64,000 nucleotides of DNA from Arsukibacterium sp. MJ3 (GTDB lineage Bacteria; Pseudomonadota; Gammaproteobacteria; Enterobacterales; Alteromonadaceae), in assembly GCF_000987765.1 (NCBI RefSeq), contig NZ_LAHP01000011.1, positions 62,001 to 126,000 of the forward strand, given 5' to 3'. The number at the start of each line of letters is the position of its first letter. The stretch's first letter is position 1. The notes beneath the pieces are model-generated. The model saw only the letters and a program-made list of their open reading frames with translations, did not search any database and was not told the origin of the DNA. Positions 1 through 7,817 of this stretch are shown one piece after another. A program made the translations under genes and the position numbers.

Positions 1-1347
1 GCTCCTATATCTGCTAATGCACTGGTTAAAAGTGCTCAGGCTAGCGGAATTGTGTTTGGTTTTAGTAAAGAGCAAATTATTAAGCTGGTAACGTATGCCG
101 CCAAATCTGAGCCTGGCAGTAAAGTTAAACTAATGATAGCCAGGGGCCGGTTAATGGTTCCGGGTGTTAACTCCCGCTTTGAACCGCTGCTTGCTTCAAT
201 GGAAAGCCGGCGCAACCGGCCAATTGTTAAAACGGATGAAAAAGCCGATTTACGCGATTTTGGGGTTATTCCGTCGATAAAAGCGGGTGAGGCGCTTATT
301 CGCCGGCATCCCCCCACGGCAGGGGTCCCCGGTATGCTGGTTAGCGGCGAGATGACGCCTGCCACGCCTGGCTTGCCTATAGAATGGCAGCTGGGTGAGG
401 GAGTCGAGTTTTCGGCAACCGATCCTGATATGTTGTTGGCTGCACGGGATGGTTTGCCCAGAGTAATCGAAGCCGGTGCTACCGTTGATGAAGTTTTTAC
501 AGTAAAAGATGTCGATTTAGCCACAGGACATATTTTGTTTAAAGGCTCGGTAGTTGTCACGGGCAACGTTACCGAGGGTATGAAAGTCGTCGCCGGTGGT
601 AACGTGTTTATTAAAGGCATGGTTGAGGGGCTATTAATCGAAGCTGGTGGCGATATTACTATTAACGGCTCAGTAATAGGTCATCAGCTTGCTCAGGTTG
701 ATCATCATGCTGAATACAGTACCGAACTTAAAGCCGCTGGTGATATTCAATGCAACTTAGCACAATACAGTCGAATAGACTGTGGTGGTAATTTATATAT
801 CACTAAACAGTTGATGCACTGCGCCGTTGCGGCCAGCATTGTCTATGCCGGACCGGAAGATAACCCGAACGGTAAATTAGTAGGCGGCACTTTTTATTTA
901 GATATGGGCATTTTTTGCGGCAATCTGGGCGCACCATCCAGTAGTGCAATATTAATTAAGTTAAATCGGCAACTAGATCCTATTGTTGAAAAACAAGACG
1001 TGTTAAGGGCCAGTGTTGCGGCAGAGCGGGCTGAAATTGACGAGTTACGGCAACAAGTAGAAAAATTAAAAAAAGTTGAGGGTAATGCTCAAATTGAAAT
1101 GCAACGCTATGAGCTGGTAGCAAAATTTGAAGAGCATCGGGAACTGGCAATGTCATTAATTAATGATATTAAAATACTGGAAGCACAGCGTCAGGAAAAG
1201 TTGGCTCAACTGCAGATTGTGGTTCGACAGCAATTATTTTCTGCTGTTGAGATTCATTTTGGTAAAGATCAGATAAAAAGCCGGCGCGAATATGGTGCGT
1301 CTAAAGTGGTGCTGGTTGATGGTGCCCCGTCTATTGAACCACTGTAA
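1..1347 (+). CDS. DUF342 / FapA family protein (5' truncated by window edge)
   Basis: The reading frame is open from the first base without a stop, so the gene begins upstream; the GTG at 52 is an internal codon rather than a convincing start. The visible part shows the DUF342 pattern: a Gly-rich repetitive middle (about residues 170-290) with recurring G-x-V/I steps, typical of a polymerised beta-helix, followed by a charged coiled coil (about residues 320-410). Proteins of this family are called FapA (flagellar assembly protein A) or DUF342; a role in polar flagellar or envelope assembly is known for some members. No flagellar genes are visible nearby, so the role here is open. The family call is good, the function weak. 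Confidence 0.8.
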   Translation, partial: APISANALVKSAQASGIVFGFSKEQIIKLVTYAAKSEPGSKVKLMIARGRLMVPGVNSRFEPLLASMESRRNRPIVKTDEKADLRDFGVIPSIKAGEALIRRHPPTAGVPGMLVSGEMTPATPGLPIEWQLGEGVEFSATDPDMLLAARDGLPRVIEAGATVDEVFTVKDVDLATGHILFKGSVVVTGNVTEGMKVVAGGNVFIKGMVEGLLIEAGGDITINGSVIGHQLAQVDHHAEYSTELKAAGDIQCNLAQYSRIDCGGNLYITKQLMHCAVAASIVYAGPEDNPNGKLVGGTFYLDMGIFCGNLGAPSSSAILIKLNRQLDPIVEKQDVLRASVAAERAEIDELRQQVEKLKKVEGNAQIEMQRYELVAKFEEHRELAMSLINDIKILEAQRQEKLAQLQIVVRQQLFSAVEIHFGKDQIKSRREYGASKVVLVDGAPSIEPL

Positions 1348-1449
1348 CCAACATAACGCGGCAGGCTGTATTCAGTTTGCGGCATAAGGTAGTGCCTATG
1401 TTGAGTTGATGTATTAAGCTGATATGGTGTGGTTAATGAGAGAGCTACT

Positions 1450-2208
1450 GTGAAAACCCTGTTGGTTATACTGCTATTTTGCTTACCGGTTACGGCTGTT
1501 GCTGATTGCAATATGGCGTTTCGTTATGGGTTGCTGATTGGCCCTGAAAATATTCGCTTTATGCAAAATGCCCGTACCTATGTACAGATAAATCAAGACC
1601 GCCAACTATTTGTTGCCGGTGAATGGATCCGCTTAAACGAAAATGACACCGAGTTATTACACCAGTACAGCCAGGGTTTACGCAAATTTGTTCCTGAAAT
1701 TGTTAGCCTAGCAGTAGATGGCGTTGAAGTGGGTTTATCTAGTATTGAATCTATGTTGTCTGGGCTCGGCAGTCAGTCGCAGCAGGCAGAATGGCAGGCA
1801 CTAATTCGTGAAACCACTTTTCAATTTATGTCACGCTTTGTTCGCACCGGCGAGTATTTTTATTTGGCGCCGCAGAGCCTGAACGAATTGGATCATTTTT
1901 TAAACCGGGAATTAAAACCGCAACTGAGTAATTTAGCACGCCATACGGTGGGTGCTGTATGGGGCGCGTTGCGTGACGCCTTGCGTCAGTCTGACAGTAA
2001 TTTTGAACGCACCGATAACCAAGATTGGCAATCGGTAGAGCAAATGGTTGAAAATATGAGTTTTGGTTTGGATGAAAAAGCCATAGAGTTAGAAGCCAAG
2101 TCGGCGCTGTTTTGTCAGCGGATGCGCGAACTTGACCAGATAGAAACCACGTTACAGCAGCGGATCCCGCTGCTGACCCAGTATGACGTTGTTACCGAAA
2201 AAAACTAA
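1450..2208 (+). CDS. YggN-like DUF2884 family secreted protein
   Basis: The GTG at 1450 is preferred over the in-frame GTG at 1429: it has a GAGAG Shine-Dalgarno sequence about 7 bases upstream and gives a clean signal peptide (MKTLLVILLFCLPVTAVA, cleavage before DC). The mature part resembles YggN/DUF2884, a family of unknown function found in the periplasm of gammaproteobacteria: a conserved early segment with ...ENIRFMQ..., then a helical body with paired Cys residues (DC near the N terminus and FCQRM near the C terminus). Its stop codon overlaps the stop of the convergent gene by four bases (CTAA). Confidence 0.75.
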   Translation: MKTLLVILLFCLPVTAVADCNMAFRYGLLIGPENIRFMQNARTYVQINQDRQLFVAGEWIRLNENDTELLHQYSQGLRKFVPEIVSLAVDGVEVGLSSIESMLSGLGSQSQQAEWQALIRETTFQFMSRFVRTGEYFYLAPQSLNELDHFLNRELKPQLSNLARHTVGAVWGALRDALRQSDSNFERTDNQDWQSVEQMVENMSFGLDEKAIELEAKSALFCQRMRELDQIETTLQQRIPLLTQYDVVTEKN

Positions 2209-3254
2209 ACCACGCCATATTCATCCCGCAACGCTGCCGGCATGGCATTGTCAACTTCATCGCTAATGGCATCCAGCGTTTTCTCTGCTTCGTCCAGTGA
2301 ACTCACTTCAGCCACATGAAATAGCGCTTCACCTTCGTTTACCAGTGGCAAGTTATTGCGACCAATAACCACGCCATCAAAGGTGGCTTCAATAGCCACT
2401 TCAAAATCAGAGTAAGGCGAGTAAATATGCGCCATGATGTCGCCGGTTTTTACCGTTTGGCCTAAAGTGACATAATAACGGGCAATACCATCGTGTTCGG
2501 CCCGCACCCAAGCACTTTTTTTCGAAAATACCGAGCGGTTTTTTGGTGCTTTTATTTTGCCACTGAGCATGCCTAAATCTTGCATAACGTTAACAATACC
2601 GCGCACCCCAATTTTAATTGATTGCTCGTCAAAACGCAGTGCTTCACCGGCTTCGTATAACAGCAATGGAATACCCAGATTATTAGCAGTACCCCGCATG
2701 GTGCCATCCCGACTGGCCGCTTTAATAATAACCGGGGCATTAAATACTTCAGCCATCCGAAGCGCGGTTTTATCTTTGGCGCTGGCTCTTACCTGCGGCA
2801 GATTAGCCCGGTGAATGGCTCCGGTATGTAAATCGATAGCATGGGTGCAGCATTTAAGAATTTTATCGGTGAACTGAAAGGCCATTCTGCTGCCGAGCGA
2901 GCCTTTTTCACTGCCAGGAAAGCTGCGGTTTAAATCACGCCGGTCGGGCAGATAGCGCGATTGCTGTACAAAGCCATAGGTATTGACAATTGGTACAACA
3001 ATTAAGGTGCCTTTAATCCGGTCAAGCCGCTGCAGCTTTAATAATCGCCGGCAAATTTCCACGCCATTAATTTCATCACCATGCAGGGCGGCGGTGATCA
3101 GTAGCACCGGGCCGTTGAGCCTGCCATGAATAACATGGGCGCCAATATTTAATTCGGTGTGGGTATACAGTTTGCCAAACGGAATATCAACTACGGCCCG
3201 GCTGCCTGCGGCAATTTTATTACTGCCCAGGGTAAAAGCGGCTCGGCTAATCAT
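2205..3254 (-). CDS. Succinylglutamate desuccinylase / aspartoacylase family protein
   Basis: A 349-residue zinc-dependent amidohydrolase-like protein of the AstE/ASPA (M14-related) family. The zinc-binding pattern is visible: H-G-D-E around residue 60 (ALHGDEINGVE), the R-x-x-N-R segment (RRDLNRSFPG) and a later His (AIDLHTGA). The C-terminal third is a beta-rich domain typical of the family. The start codon overlaps the rimK stop by one base (TAATG), so the two are translationally coupled. Substrate is unknown. Because RimK adds glutamate residues, a role in handling or removing a glutamate-type modification is an attractive inference, but nothing in the sequence proves it. AstE itself is less likely because no other arginine-catabolic ast genes are present. 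Confidence 0.85.
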   Translation of the reverse strand: MISRAAFTLGSNKIAAGSRAVVDIPFGKLYTHTELNIGAHVIHGRLNGPVLLITAALHGDEINGVEICRRLLKLQRLDRIKGTLIVVPIVNTYGFVQQSRYLPDRRDLNRSFPGSEKGSLGSRMAFQFTDKILKCCTHAIDLHTGAIHRANLPQVRASAKDKTALRMAEVFNAPVIIKAASRDGTMRGTANNLGIPLLLYEAGEALRFDEQSIKIGVRGIVNVMQDLGMLSGKIKAPKNRSVFSKKSAWVRAEHDGIARYYVTLGQTVKTGDIMAHIYSPYSDFEVAIEATFDGVVIGRNNLPLVNEGEALFHVAEVSSLDEAEKTLDAISDEVDNAMPAALRDEYGVV

Positions 3255-4171
3255 TAACCTGTTCCTTTCGTTTTGGCATTGCGCCGGGTTTTATGAGTGG
3301 CTACTTTTTTCTCTAAAAAGCGCATAATAAGTCCGGCTACATCTTTACTGGTGGCGTTTTCAATACCCTCTAAGCCGGGTGAGCTATTCACCTCCATTAC
3401 AACCGGGCCATGGTTTGAGCGCAGTAAATCGACGCCTGCTACATTTAAGCCCATTGTTTTGGCGGCACGTATAGCAGTGCTGCGCTCTTCCGGTGTCAGT
3501 CGCACGATGGTAGCGGAGCCACCCCGGTGTAAGTTAGAGCGAAACTCACCCTCTTTAGCCTGGCGTTTCATGGCGGCAACAATTTTGTCGCCAACGACAA
3601 AACAGCGAATGTCAGCACCATTAGCTTCTTTTATATATTCTTGCACCAGAATATTGGCATTAAGCCCCATAAAGGCTTCAATGACGCTCTCGGCGGCAGT
3701 GCGGGTTTCCGCCAATACCACGCCTATACCCTGAGTACCTTCTAATAGTTTAATCACCAATGGGGCGCCACCCACCATATCAATTAAATCTGGAATATCA
3801 CCTGGTTTATCGGCAAAACCAGTAATAGGTAAACCAATACCCTGGCGGGCCAGCAGTTGCATTGAGCGAAGTTTATCGCGAGCCCTGCCAATAGCAACCG
3901 ACTCATTGAGGGAATAGACCCCCATCATTTCAAACTGGCGCAATACTGCGGTGCCATAAAAAGTGATTGAGGCGCCAATACGTGGGATCACTGCATCAAA
4001 GCCGTCTAATACTTCTCCTTTGTAATGAATAGAAGAGTTGGTGCGGTTAATGTTCATATAGCACATTAATGGATCGATAACCTGTACTTGATGGCCGGCA
4101 GCTTCTGCTGTTGCCACCAGCCGCTTAGTTGAATATAACTCGGCATTTCGCGATAATATTGCAATTTTCAT
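3254..4171 (-). CDS. rimK: RimK, ATP-grasp alpha-L-glutamate ligase
   Basis: A 305-residue protein matching E. coli RimK in length and motifs. RimK adds glutamate residues to the C terminus of ribosomal protein S6 using ATP. Visible hallmarks are the N-terminal Rossmann-like segment ([18 protein letters not shown]), the ATP-grasp lysine region ([15 protein letters not shown], about residues 135-150) and the metal-binding segment [14 protein letters not shown] near residue 265. The C terminus is basic ([10 protein letters not shown]). It is the first gene of a two-gene unit with the aspartoacylase-family gene. A related RimK-fold ligase with another substrate cannot be excluded. Confidence 0.92.
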   Translation of the reverse strand: MKIAILSRNAELYSTKRLVATAEAAGHQVQVIDPLMCYMNINRTNSSIHYKGEVLDGFDAVIPRIGASITFYGTAVLRQFEMMGVYSLNESVAIGRARDKLRSMQLLARQGIGLPITGFADKPGDIPDLIDMVGGAPLVIKLLEGTQGIGVVLAETRTAAESVIEAFMGLNANILVQEYIKEANGADIRCFVVGDKIVAAMKRQAKEGEFRSNLHRGGSATIVRLTPEERSTAIRAAKTMGLNVAGVDLLRSNHGPVVMEVNSSPGLEGIENATSKDVAGLIMRFLEKKVATHKTRRNAKTKGTG

Positions 4172-4213
4172 GCACTCTCCGATACATAGATAATACGGTG
4201 TTAGCAGGGCCGA

Positions 4214-5563
4214 TCAGGCAAGTAAAAATAATGAACCAAGACCTAGAAAGGCAAAAAAGCCAATAACATCGGTTACTGTGGTTAAAATAACTGAGCCTGA
4301 CAAGGCCGGGTCAATATCCAACTTTTCCAGCCAAATAGGAATAAACACGCCTGAAATCGCTGCTACAATGATGTTAATGACAATCGCCAGACCAATGATG
4401 CCTCCAATAATTAAGTCGCCAAACCAAAAATAGGTAATAACCGCAATAACCAAAGCCCAGAGTACGCCGTTAATGGCGCCAACTCCCAGCTCTTTACGGA
4501 ACAATGTCATGTAAGTTTGTGGCGTTATTTGCTCCAGCGCCAGCCCTCGTATCATTAGGGTTAGGGTTTGGCTACCTGCAATGCCACCCATACTGGCTAC
4601 AATCGGCATTAATACCGCCAGCGCTACCACTTGTTGCAAGGTCGCTTCAAATAGACCAATGGTCCAGGCGGCTAAAAAAGCAGTTAGCAAGTTGATCCCC
4701 AGCCATAAGGCGCGGCGTTTAGCACTGTCAAATACTGGTGCAAATAAATCTTCTTCTTCATCTAAACCGGCTGTGTGCATAAATTGGCTTTCCAATGCCC
4801 GCCGCACGTTTTCCAGCGCTTCACCAATAGATAGCCGGCCCAATAGTTTATCATCAGCGTCCACTACGGCTAATGCCGTATAGCCTGAGCGGGAAACAAT
4901 GTCAGAACCTTGCTCAAGTTCCATTGCACCCGTGACAACAGGGGCGTCTTTATCCAAAAAGTTTTCTACCGGTAAATGGCTTGCTTGACCCAATAAACTA
5001 GTGGCATGAACTAAACCGGCATAACGACCGGTACGGTCAACCACAAATAGCGCGTCTTGGTACTCGGCATCGTCTGCCAGCCTACGAAATAGTCGTATCG
5101 CATCCCGCACTTTTGCGTTTTTATTAATAATAAGTAAATCATGGTCAGCATAACGACCACACTGGTCATCGTCATAAGTTAATGCGGTTTCCAGCCAGTT
5201 ACGCTGGCTGGCATCAAGTCGGGAACAGGCGTAGGTATAGATGCGCTGGGGCAGTTCGTCCAATAACTCAATCAGATCATCAACTTCCATACCCTCAACC
5301 AGGGTACGTAACTGTTGCTCGTCAAGTTGTTTAAAAACGTTGTCGCGGGCATCTACCCGCATGTAGGTCAGCGCGGCAACCTGATCGTCAGGGTGCAAGT
5401 CTAGCCAGATGCTAACCCGCTGTTCGAGTGGCATTGCCTCCAGTACTAAGGCAATTTCTTCCGGCTCCAGCTGGCTGATTTTTTCAATAAGTAAGCTCGT
5501 GTCCTCGTTAGCAAAGCTACCGCGAACAATATCTTCAATATCCAGCAGCGAATTATCTGCCAT
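4214..5563 (-). CDS. mgtE: MgtE magnesium transporter
   Basis: A 449-residue MgtE-type Mg2+ channel in the inner membrane. Domain order is standard: an N-terminal superhelical MgtE_N domain (about residues 1-130, with EPEEIALVLEAMP), a pair of CBS domains (about 135-255) that sense cytosolic Mg2+, then five membrane segments (about 280-449) with the conserved P-I-V-A-S-M-G-G-I-A-G-S-Q segment. It lies 23 bases downstream of corA on the same strand, so two unrelated magnesium channel families are probably co-transcribed. The length is normal and no disruption is visible. Confidence 0.95.
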   Translation of the reverse strand: MADNSLLDIEDIVRGSFANEDTSLLIEKISQLEPEEIALVLEAMPLEQRVSIWLDLHPDDQVAALTYMRVDARDNVFKQLDEQQLRTLVEGMEVDDLIELLDELPQRIYTYACSRLDASQRNWLETALTYDDDQCGRYADHDLLIINKNAKVRDAIRLFRRLADDAEYQDALFVVDRTGRYAGLVHATSLLGQASHLPVENFLDKDAPVVTGAMELEQGSDIVSRSGYTALAVVDADDKLLGRLSIGEALENVRRALESQFMHTAGLDEEEDLFAPVFDSAKRRALWLGINLLTAFLAAWTIGLFEATLQQVVALAVLMPIVASMGGIAGSQTLTLMIRGLALEQITPQTYMTLFRKELGVGAINGVLWALVIAVITYFWFGDLIIGGIIGLAIVINIIVAAISGVFIPIWLEKLDIDPALSGSVILTTVTDVIGFFAFLGLGSLFLLA

Positions 5564-5586
5564 TAAAATTCCTTATTAACACCACA

Positions 5587-6549
5587 TTACCACCAGTTTT
5601 TAAACTTAAACCAGAATAAACCACCAACGCCCAATAATGCCATGACAAATAGGGCATAAAAATAGCCGTTAGGGTTTTGCAACTCGGGTATATTAACAAA
5701 ATTCATTCCATATAAACCGGCAACGAAAGTTAAAGGAATAAAAATAGTACTGACCATAGTAAGTACTTTCATCCGTTCGTTAATTTGGTGAGACGTGGTA
5801 GACATATAGCCTTCAACTAAGTCACTGAGCTGATCGTAGTATAAATCGGTCATGCTGTGTAGTCGTTCAAATTTTTCATAAAAATCGCGTACATCTGGTC
5901 CAATAAAGTGATGCAACAGCGGGTTTTTTTCTTCATACAGTGCATCAGCAAAAATATCTTTCTGATATGCCAGGTTGCGATTTATTTTACGTAACACCGA
6001 GCGATATCTCATCATCATTGCCATTTGTTCATCATTGCCGCGATGCAGCATATTATCTTCCAGATCGCTCAATACATCTTCAAAAGCGATTAGTTTTTCC
6101 AGATAACTGCCTGATACAGTTAAAATAAGCTGCTTAACCCAATCGGTTACTGTTAGGCTTTGGCCCACGGCTATTTGTGGAGTAAGCTGCTGTAACATAT
6201 GCGGGTTATGGCAATGTACCAAGCTAATCAACACGTTACGCGAGTATAACAAGTTAACCTGAGCACTGCTGCTGTATTCACTAAAGTCTGGGTCGGCATA
6301 ACCACGCATAATTAATAGGTTGAATTCAGGTTGTGCCTCCAGTTTTGGTGGGTGGCGTTTGCGGCTGAAATCCTCTGCCAGCGTGGGGGCAATAGCAAAG
6401 CGTTGTAACACTTGCTGTAACTCGTCACTGCTAGCATCGTTCAGGTTTATCCATACTCTGGCATCTGAACTAAGTTGCTGCGGTATTTTCGCAAAGCTGC
6501 TCTGCTGCCAGCTATTTGTTTCCGGTTCAAAATAATTGAGTAAAATCAT
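5587..6549 (-). CDS. corA: CorA family magnesium/divalent cation transporter
   Basis: A 320-residue CorA/MIT-superfamily transporter. The C terminus has two membrane helices separated by the signature loop YGMN followed by NIPEL (CorA proteins usually carry GMN plus MPEL); the preceding cytoplasmic domain contains the long helix typical of the funnel. The GMN-xxx-xPEL loop favours CorA over ZntB, which usually has GMN followed by GGxP. The start ATG at 6549 fits the family N terminus. It is the first gene of a likely corA-mgtE unit. The substrate (Mg2+, Co2+ or Ni2+) cannot be read from the sequence. Confidence 0.9.
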   Translation of the reverse strand: MILLNYFEPETNSWQQSSFAKIPQQLSSDARVWINLNDASSDELQQVLQRFAIAPTLAEDFSRKRHPPKLEAQPEFNLLIMRGYADPDFSEYSSSAQVNLLYSRNVLISLVHCHNPHMLQQLTPQIAVGQSLTVTDWVKQLILTVSGSYLEKLIAFEDVLSDLEDNMLHRGNDEQMAMMMRYRSVLRKINRNLAYQKDIFADALYEEKNPLLHHFIGPDVRDFYEKFERLHSMTDLYYDQLSDLVEGYMSTTSHQINERMKVLTMVSTIFIPLTFVAGLYGMNFVNIPELQNPNGYFYALFVMALLGVGGLFWFKFKNWW

Positions 6550-6656
6550 CTTACTGCTCCAGTCAAGGCCATGTGTTTACAGCATACTCAGCTTGACGGG
6601 GTTTTGCGAAAATTTGTAGATTTTATGTGGTGGGCTAAGGTAAGGTTATGCCAAAA

Positions 6657-6692
6657 CAACAATAGTAGCGATATAGAAGGCTACTATTGTTG
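6657..6692 (-). terminator. Perfect 13-bp inverted repeat, probable terminator of the flavin-binding stress protein gene
   Basis: Arms at 6657-6669 and 6680-6692 are perfect reverse complements (CAACAATAGTAGC) with a 10-base loop. Read on the minus strand the stem is followed by TTTTGG, a short T-run, and it lies downstream of the gene ending at 6745. The T-run is short, so termination may be inefficient. A smaller 6-bp inverted repeat lies at about 6725-6740. Confidence 0.5.
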
Positions 6693-6744
6693 CTACGAAT
6701 GTTGTCAGAATGAACGGCTAATAAATTAGCAGTAGCTAATTGCG

Positions 6745-7236
6745 CTACTTTTTAGTGCCAAATTTCTGATGCTCTCCAAGATCGGGTTGCTCTCCCTTTA
6801 TCTTAGCGTGCACCGTTTTAATACTTTTCATCATTTTACTGCTATTGCTATCCCAATGTTCGCCTTTTACAATTTTTATTTCTAACATACCGACATTGGG
6901 CGAGTCTTTGCCTTTAGGGAACCAGGCTGCAACGAATGGGCCCCAGTATTTGTCAATCAATGTTTTGTCGCGAATAGCCTGGCCAACGCCGGTTAATGAA
7001 ACATAAACCTGCTGATCAGGATCAGAGAACGATACGCAGACATGGTTGTCGCTTTCTAACTCCAGAACTTTCTCCGACACCAGATCGGTATAAAACCATA
7101 GCGTGCCGTCATACTCATTTTGTACCAGAACCATTGGCCGGGAACGAAGTTCGCCGCCATGATGAGTGGTCAACATTGCTGTTTTGATATTCTTGATAAG
7201 ATCCCATATTTTTTGCTTGTGCTCTGGGCTGGACAT
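6745..7236 (-). CDS. Pyridoxamine 5'-phosphate oxidase-like (general stress protein 26 type) flavoprotein
   Basis: A 163-residue single-domain split-barrel protein of the PNPOx-like/general stress protein family. The N-terminal half carries the typical pattern (TAMLTTHHGGELRSRPM, then LWFYTDLVSEKVLEL and VCVSFSDP), and the WFPKGKDSP segment is characteristic of the GSP26 subfamily. These proteins bind FMN or FAD; their physiological substrates are mostly unknown. An AAAGGAG-type ribosome-binding site lies just upstream of the ATG. It is monocistronic, or the second gene after the DUF885 and Pmp3-like genes. Confidence 0.85.
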   Translation of the reverse strand: MSSPEHKQKIWDLIKNIKTAMLTTHHGGELRSRPMVLVQNEYDGTLWFYTDLVSEKVLELESDNHVCVSFSDPDQQVYVSLTGVGQAIRDKTLIDKYWGPFVAAWFPKGKDSPNVGMLEIKIVKGEHWDSNSSKMMKSIKTVHAKIKGEQPDLGEHQKFGTKK

Positions 7237-7262
7237 AAAGGCTCCTTTTCACTTAGCGTGGT

Positions 7263-7436
7263 TTAGTGCTTTAAAATCACATAAAGCGCATGAATAATGC
7301 CCGGGATAAAACCTAACAACGTAAGTAAAATACTGAGCCAAAAGTGACCTTTAACACCAACTTCAAGGAATACCCCCAGTGGTGGCAAAAGTATTGCGAA
7401 AATAATTTTAATAGGATCGGTTGCGGTAACGGCCAT
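7263..7436 (-). CDS. YqaE/Pmp3 family small membrane protein
   Basis: A 57-residue hydrophobic peptide with the Pmp3 signature (DPIKIIFAILLPPLGVFLEVG) and two membrane helices, the second ending GIIHALYVI. The ATG at 7436 is preferred: AAGGAG lies six bases upstream of it, whereas the adjacent ATG at 7439 is only three bases away and the longer upstream extension is atypical for this family (usually 50-60 residues). Family members are stress-related plasma-membrane proteins that influence membrane potential. It lies directly upstream of the stress-type flavoprotein gene (26-base gap), so the two are probably co-expressed. Confidence 0.85.
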   Translation of the reverse strand: MAVTATDPIKIIFAILLPPLGVFLEVGVKGHFWLSILLTLLGFIPGIIHALYVILKH

Positions 7437-7817
7437 CATAGGCTCCTTAGATGCAAAAAGAATTGCTAAACCTATAACAAGCACTAATTGTGCCGAAGTT
7501 GCTAAGTTCCACGATCGTAAATACGAATACTATAGCGGCCATGTACTGCAAAGCCTTTACTTTGTTAGGTTTTTTCCAAAATAATAGTGCTGAGTCTCAA
7601 GGGTAGTAATTAAGTATTCCCAATGCTTATAGTGTGAAAGATAAACATTATTGAAGACTTGCCGTGAAAATTTTACCGGTGGGTTATAAGTAAAAGGAGG
7701 GAGAATATATGGCCAGACGGTGTTTGGCTCAGACGAAAAATAGAAAACAGCCGGGCAGTGAACTGGCCGGCTGTGTTGCTGTTTAACTTATCGCTTAAGC
7801 AAGATATAGCCTGGTCG
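7437..7817. other. Intergenic region (about 380 bases)
   Basis: It contains the terminator of the DUF885 gene (7744-7777) and, upstream of the Pmp3-like gene, an AT-rich stretch (about 7500-7620) likely to hold its promoter, which I cannot define. A 25-codon plus-strand frame with a strong Shine-Dalgarno sequence (7709-7786) is discussed as a finding. No RNA gene was recognised. Confidence 0.5.
7744..7777 (-). terminator. Rho-independent terminator of the DUF885 gene
   Basis: Arms ACAGCCGG (7747-7754) and CCGGCTGT (7767-7774) are perfect, and an inner CAGT/ACTG pair lengthens the stem. On the minus strand it is followed by TTTCTATTTTT. It lies 41 bases beyond the stop of the gene ending at 7818. 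Confidence 0.8.

Noticed and set aside
36-620. 194-codon minus-strand frame opposite the DUF342 gene
   Set aside because: Thr/Ser/Pro-rich shadow of the plus-strand gene with no motif, signal or ribosome-binding site.
5587-6549. ZntB zinc transporter as alternative to CorA
   Set aside because: The loop after GMN is followed by a PEL sequence as in CorA, not the GGxP typical of ZntB.
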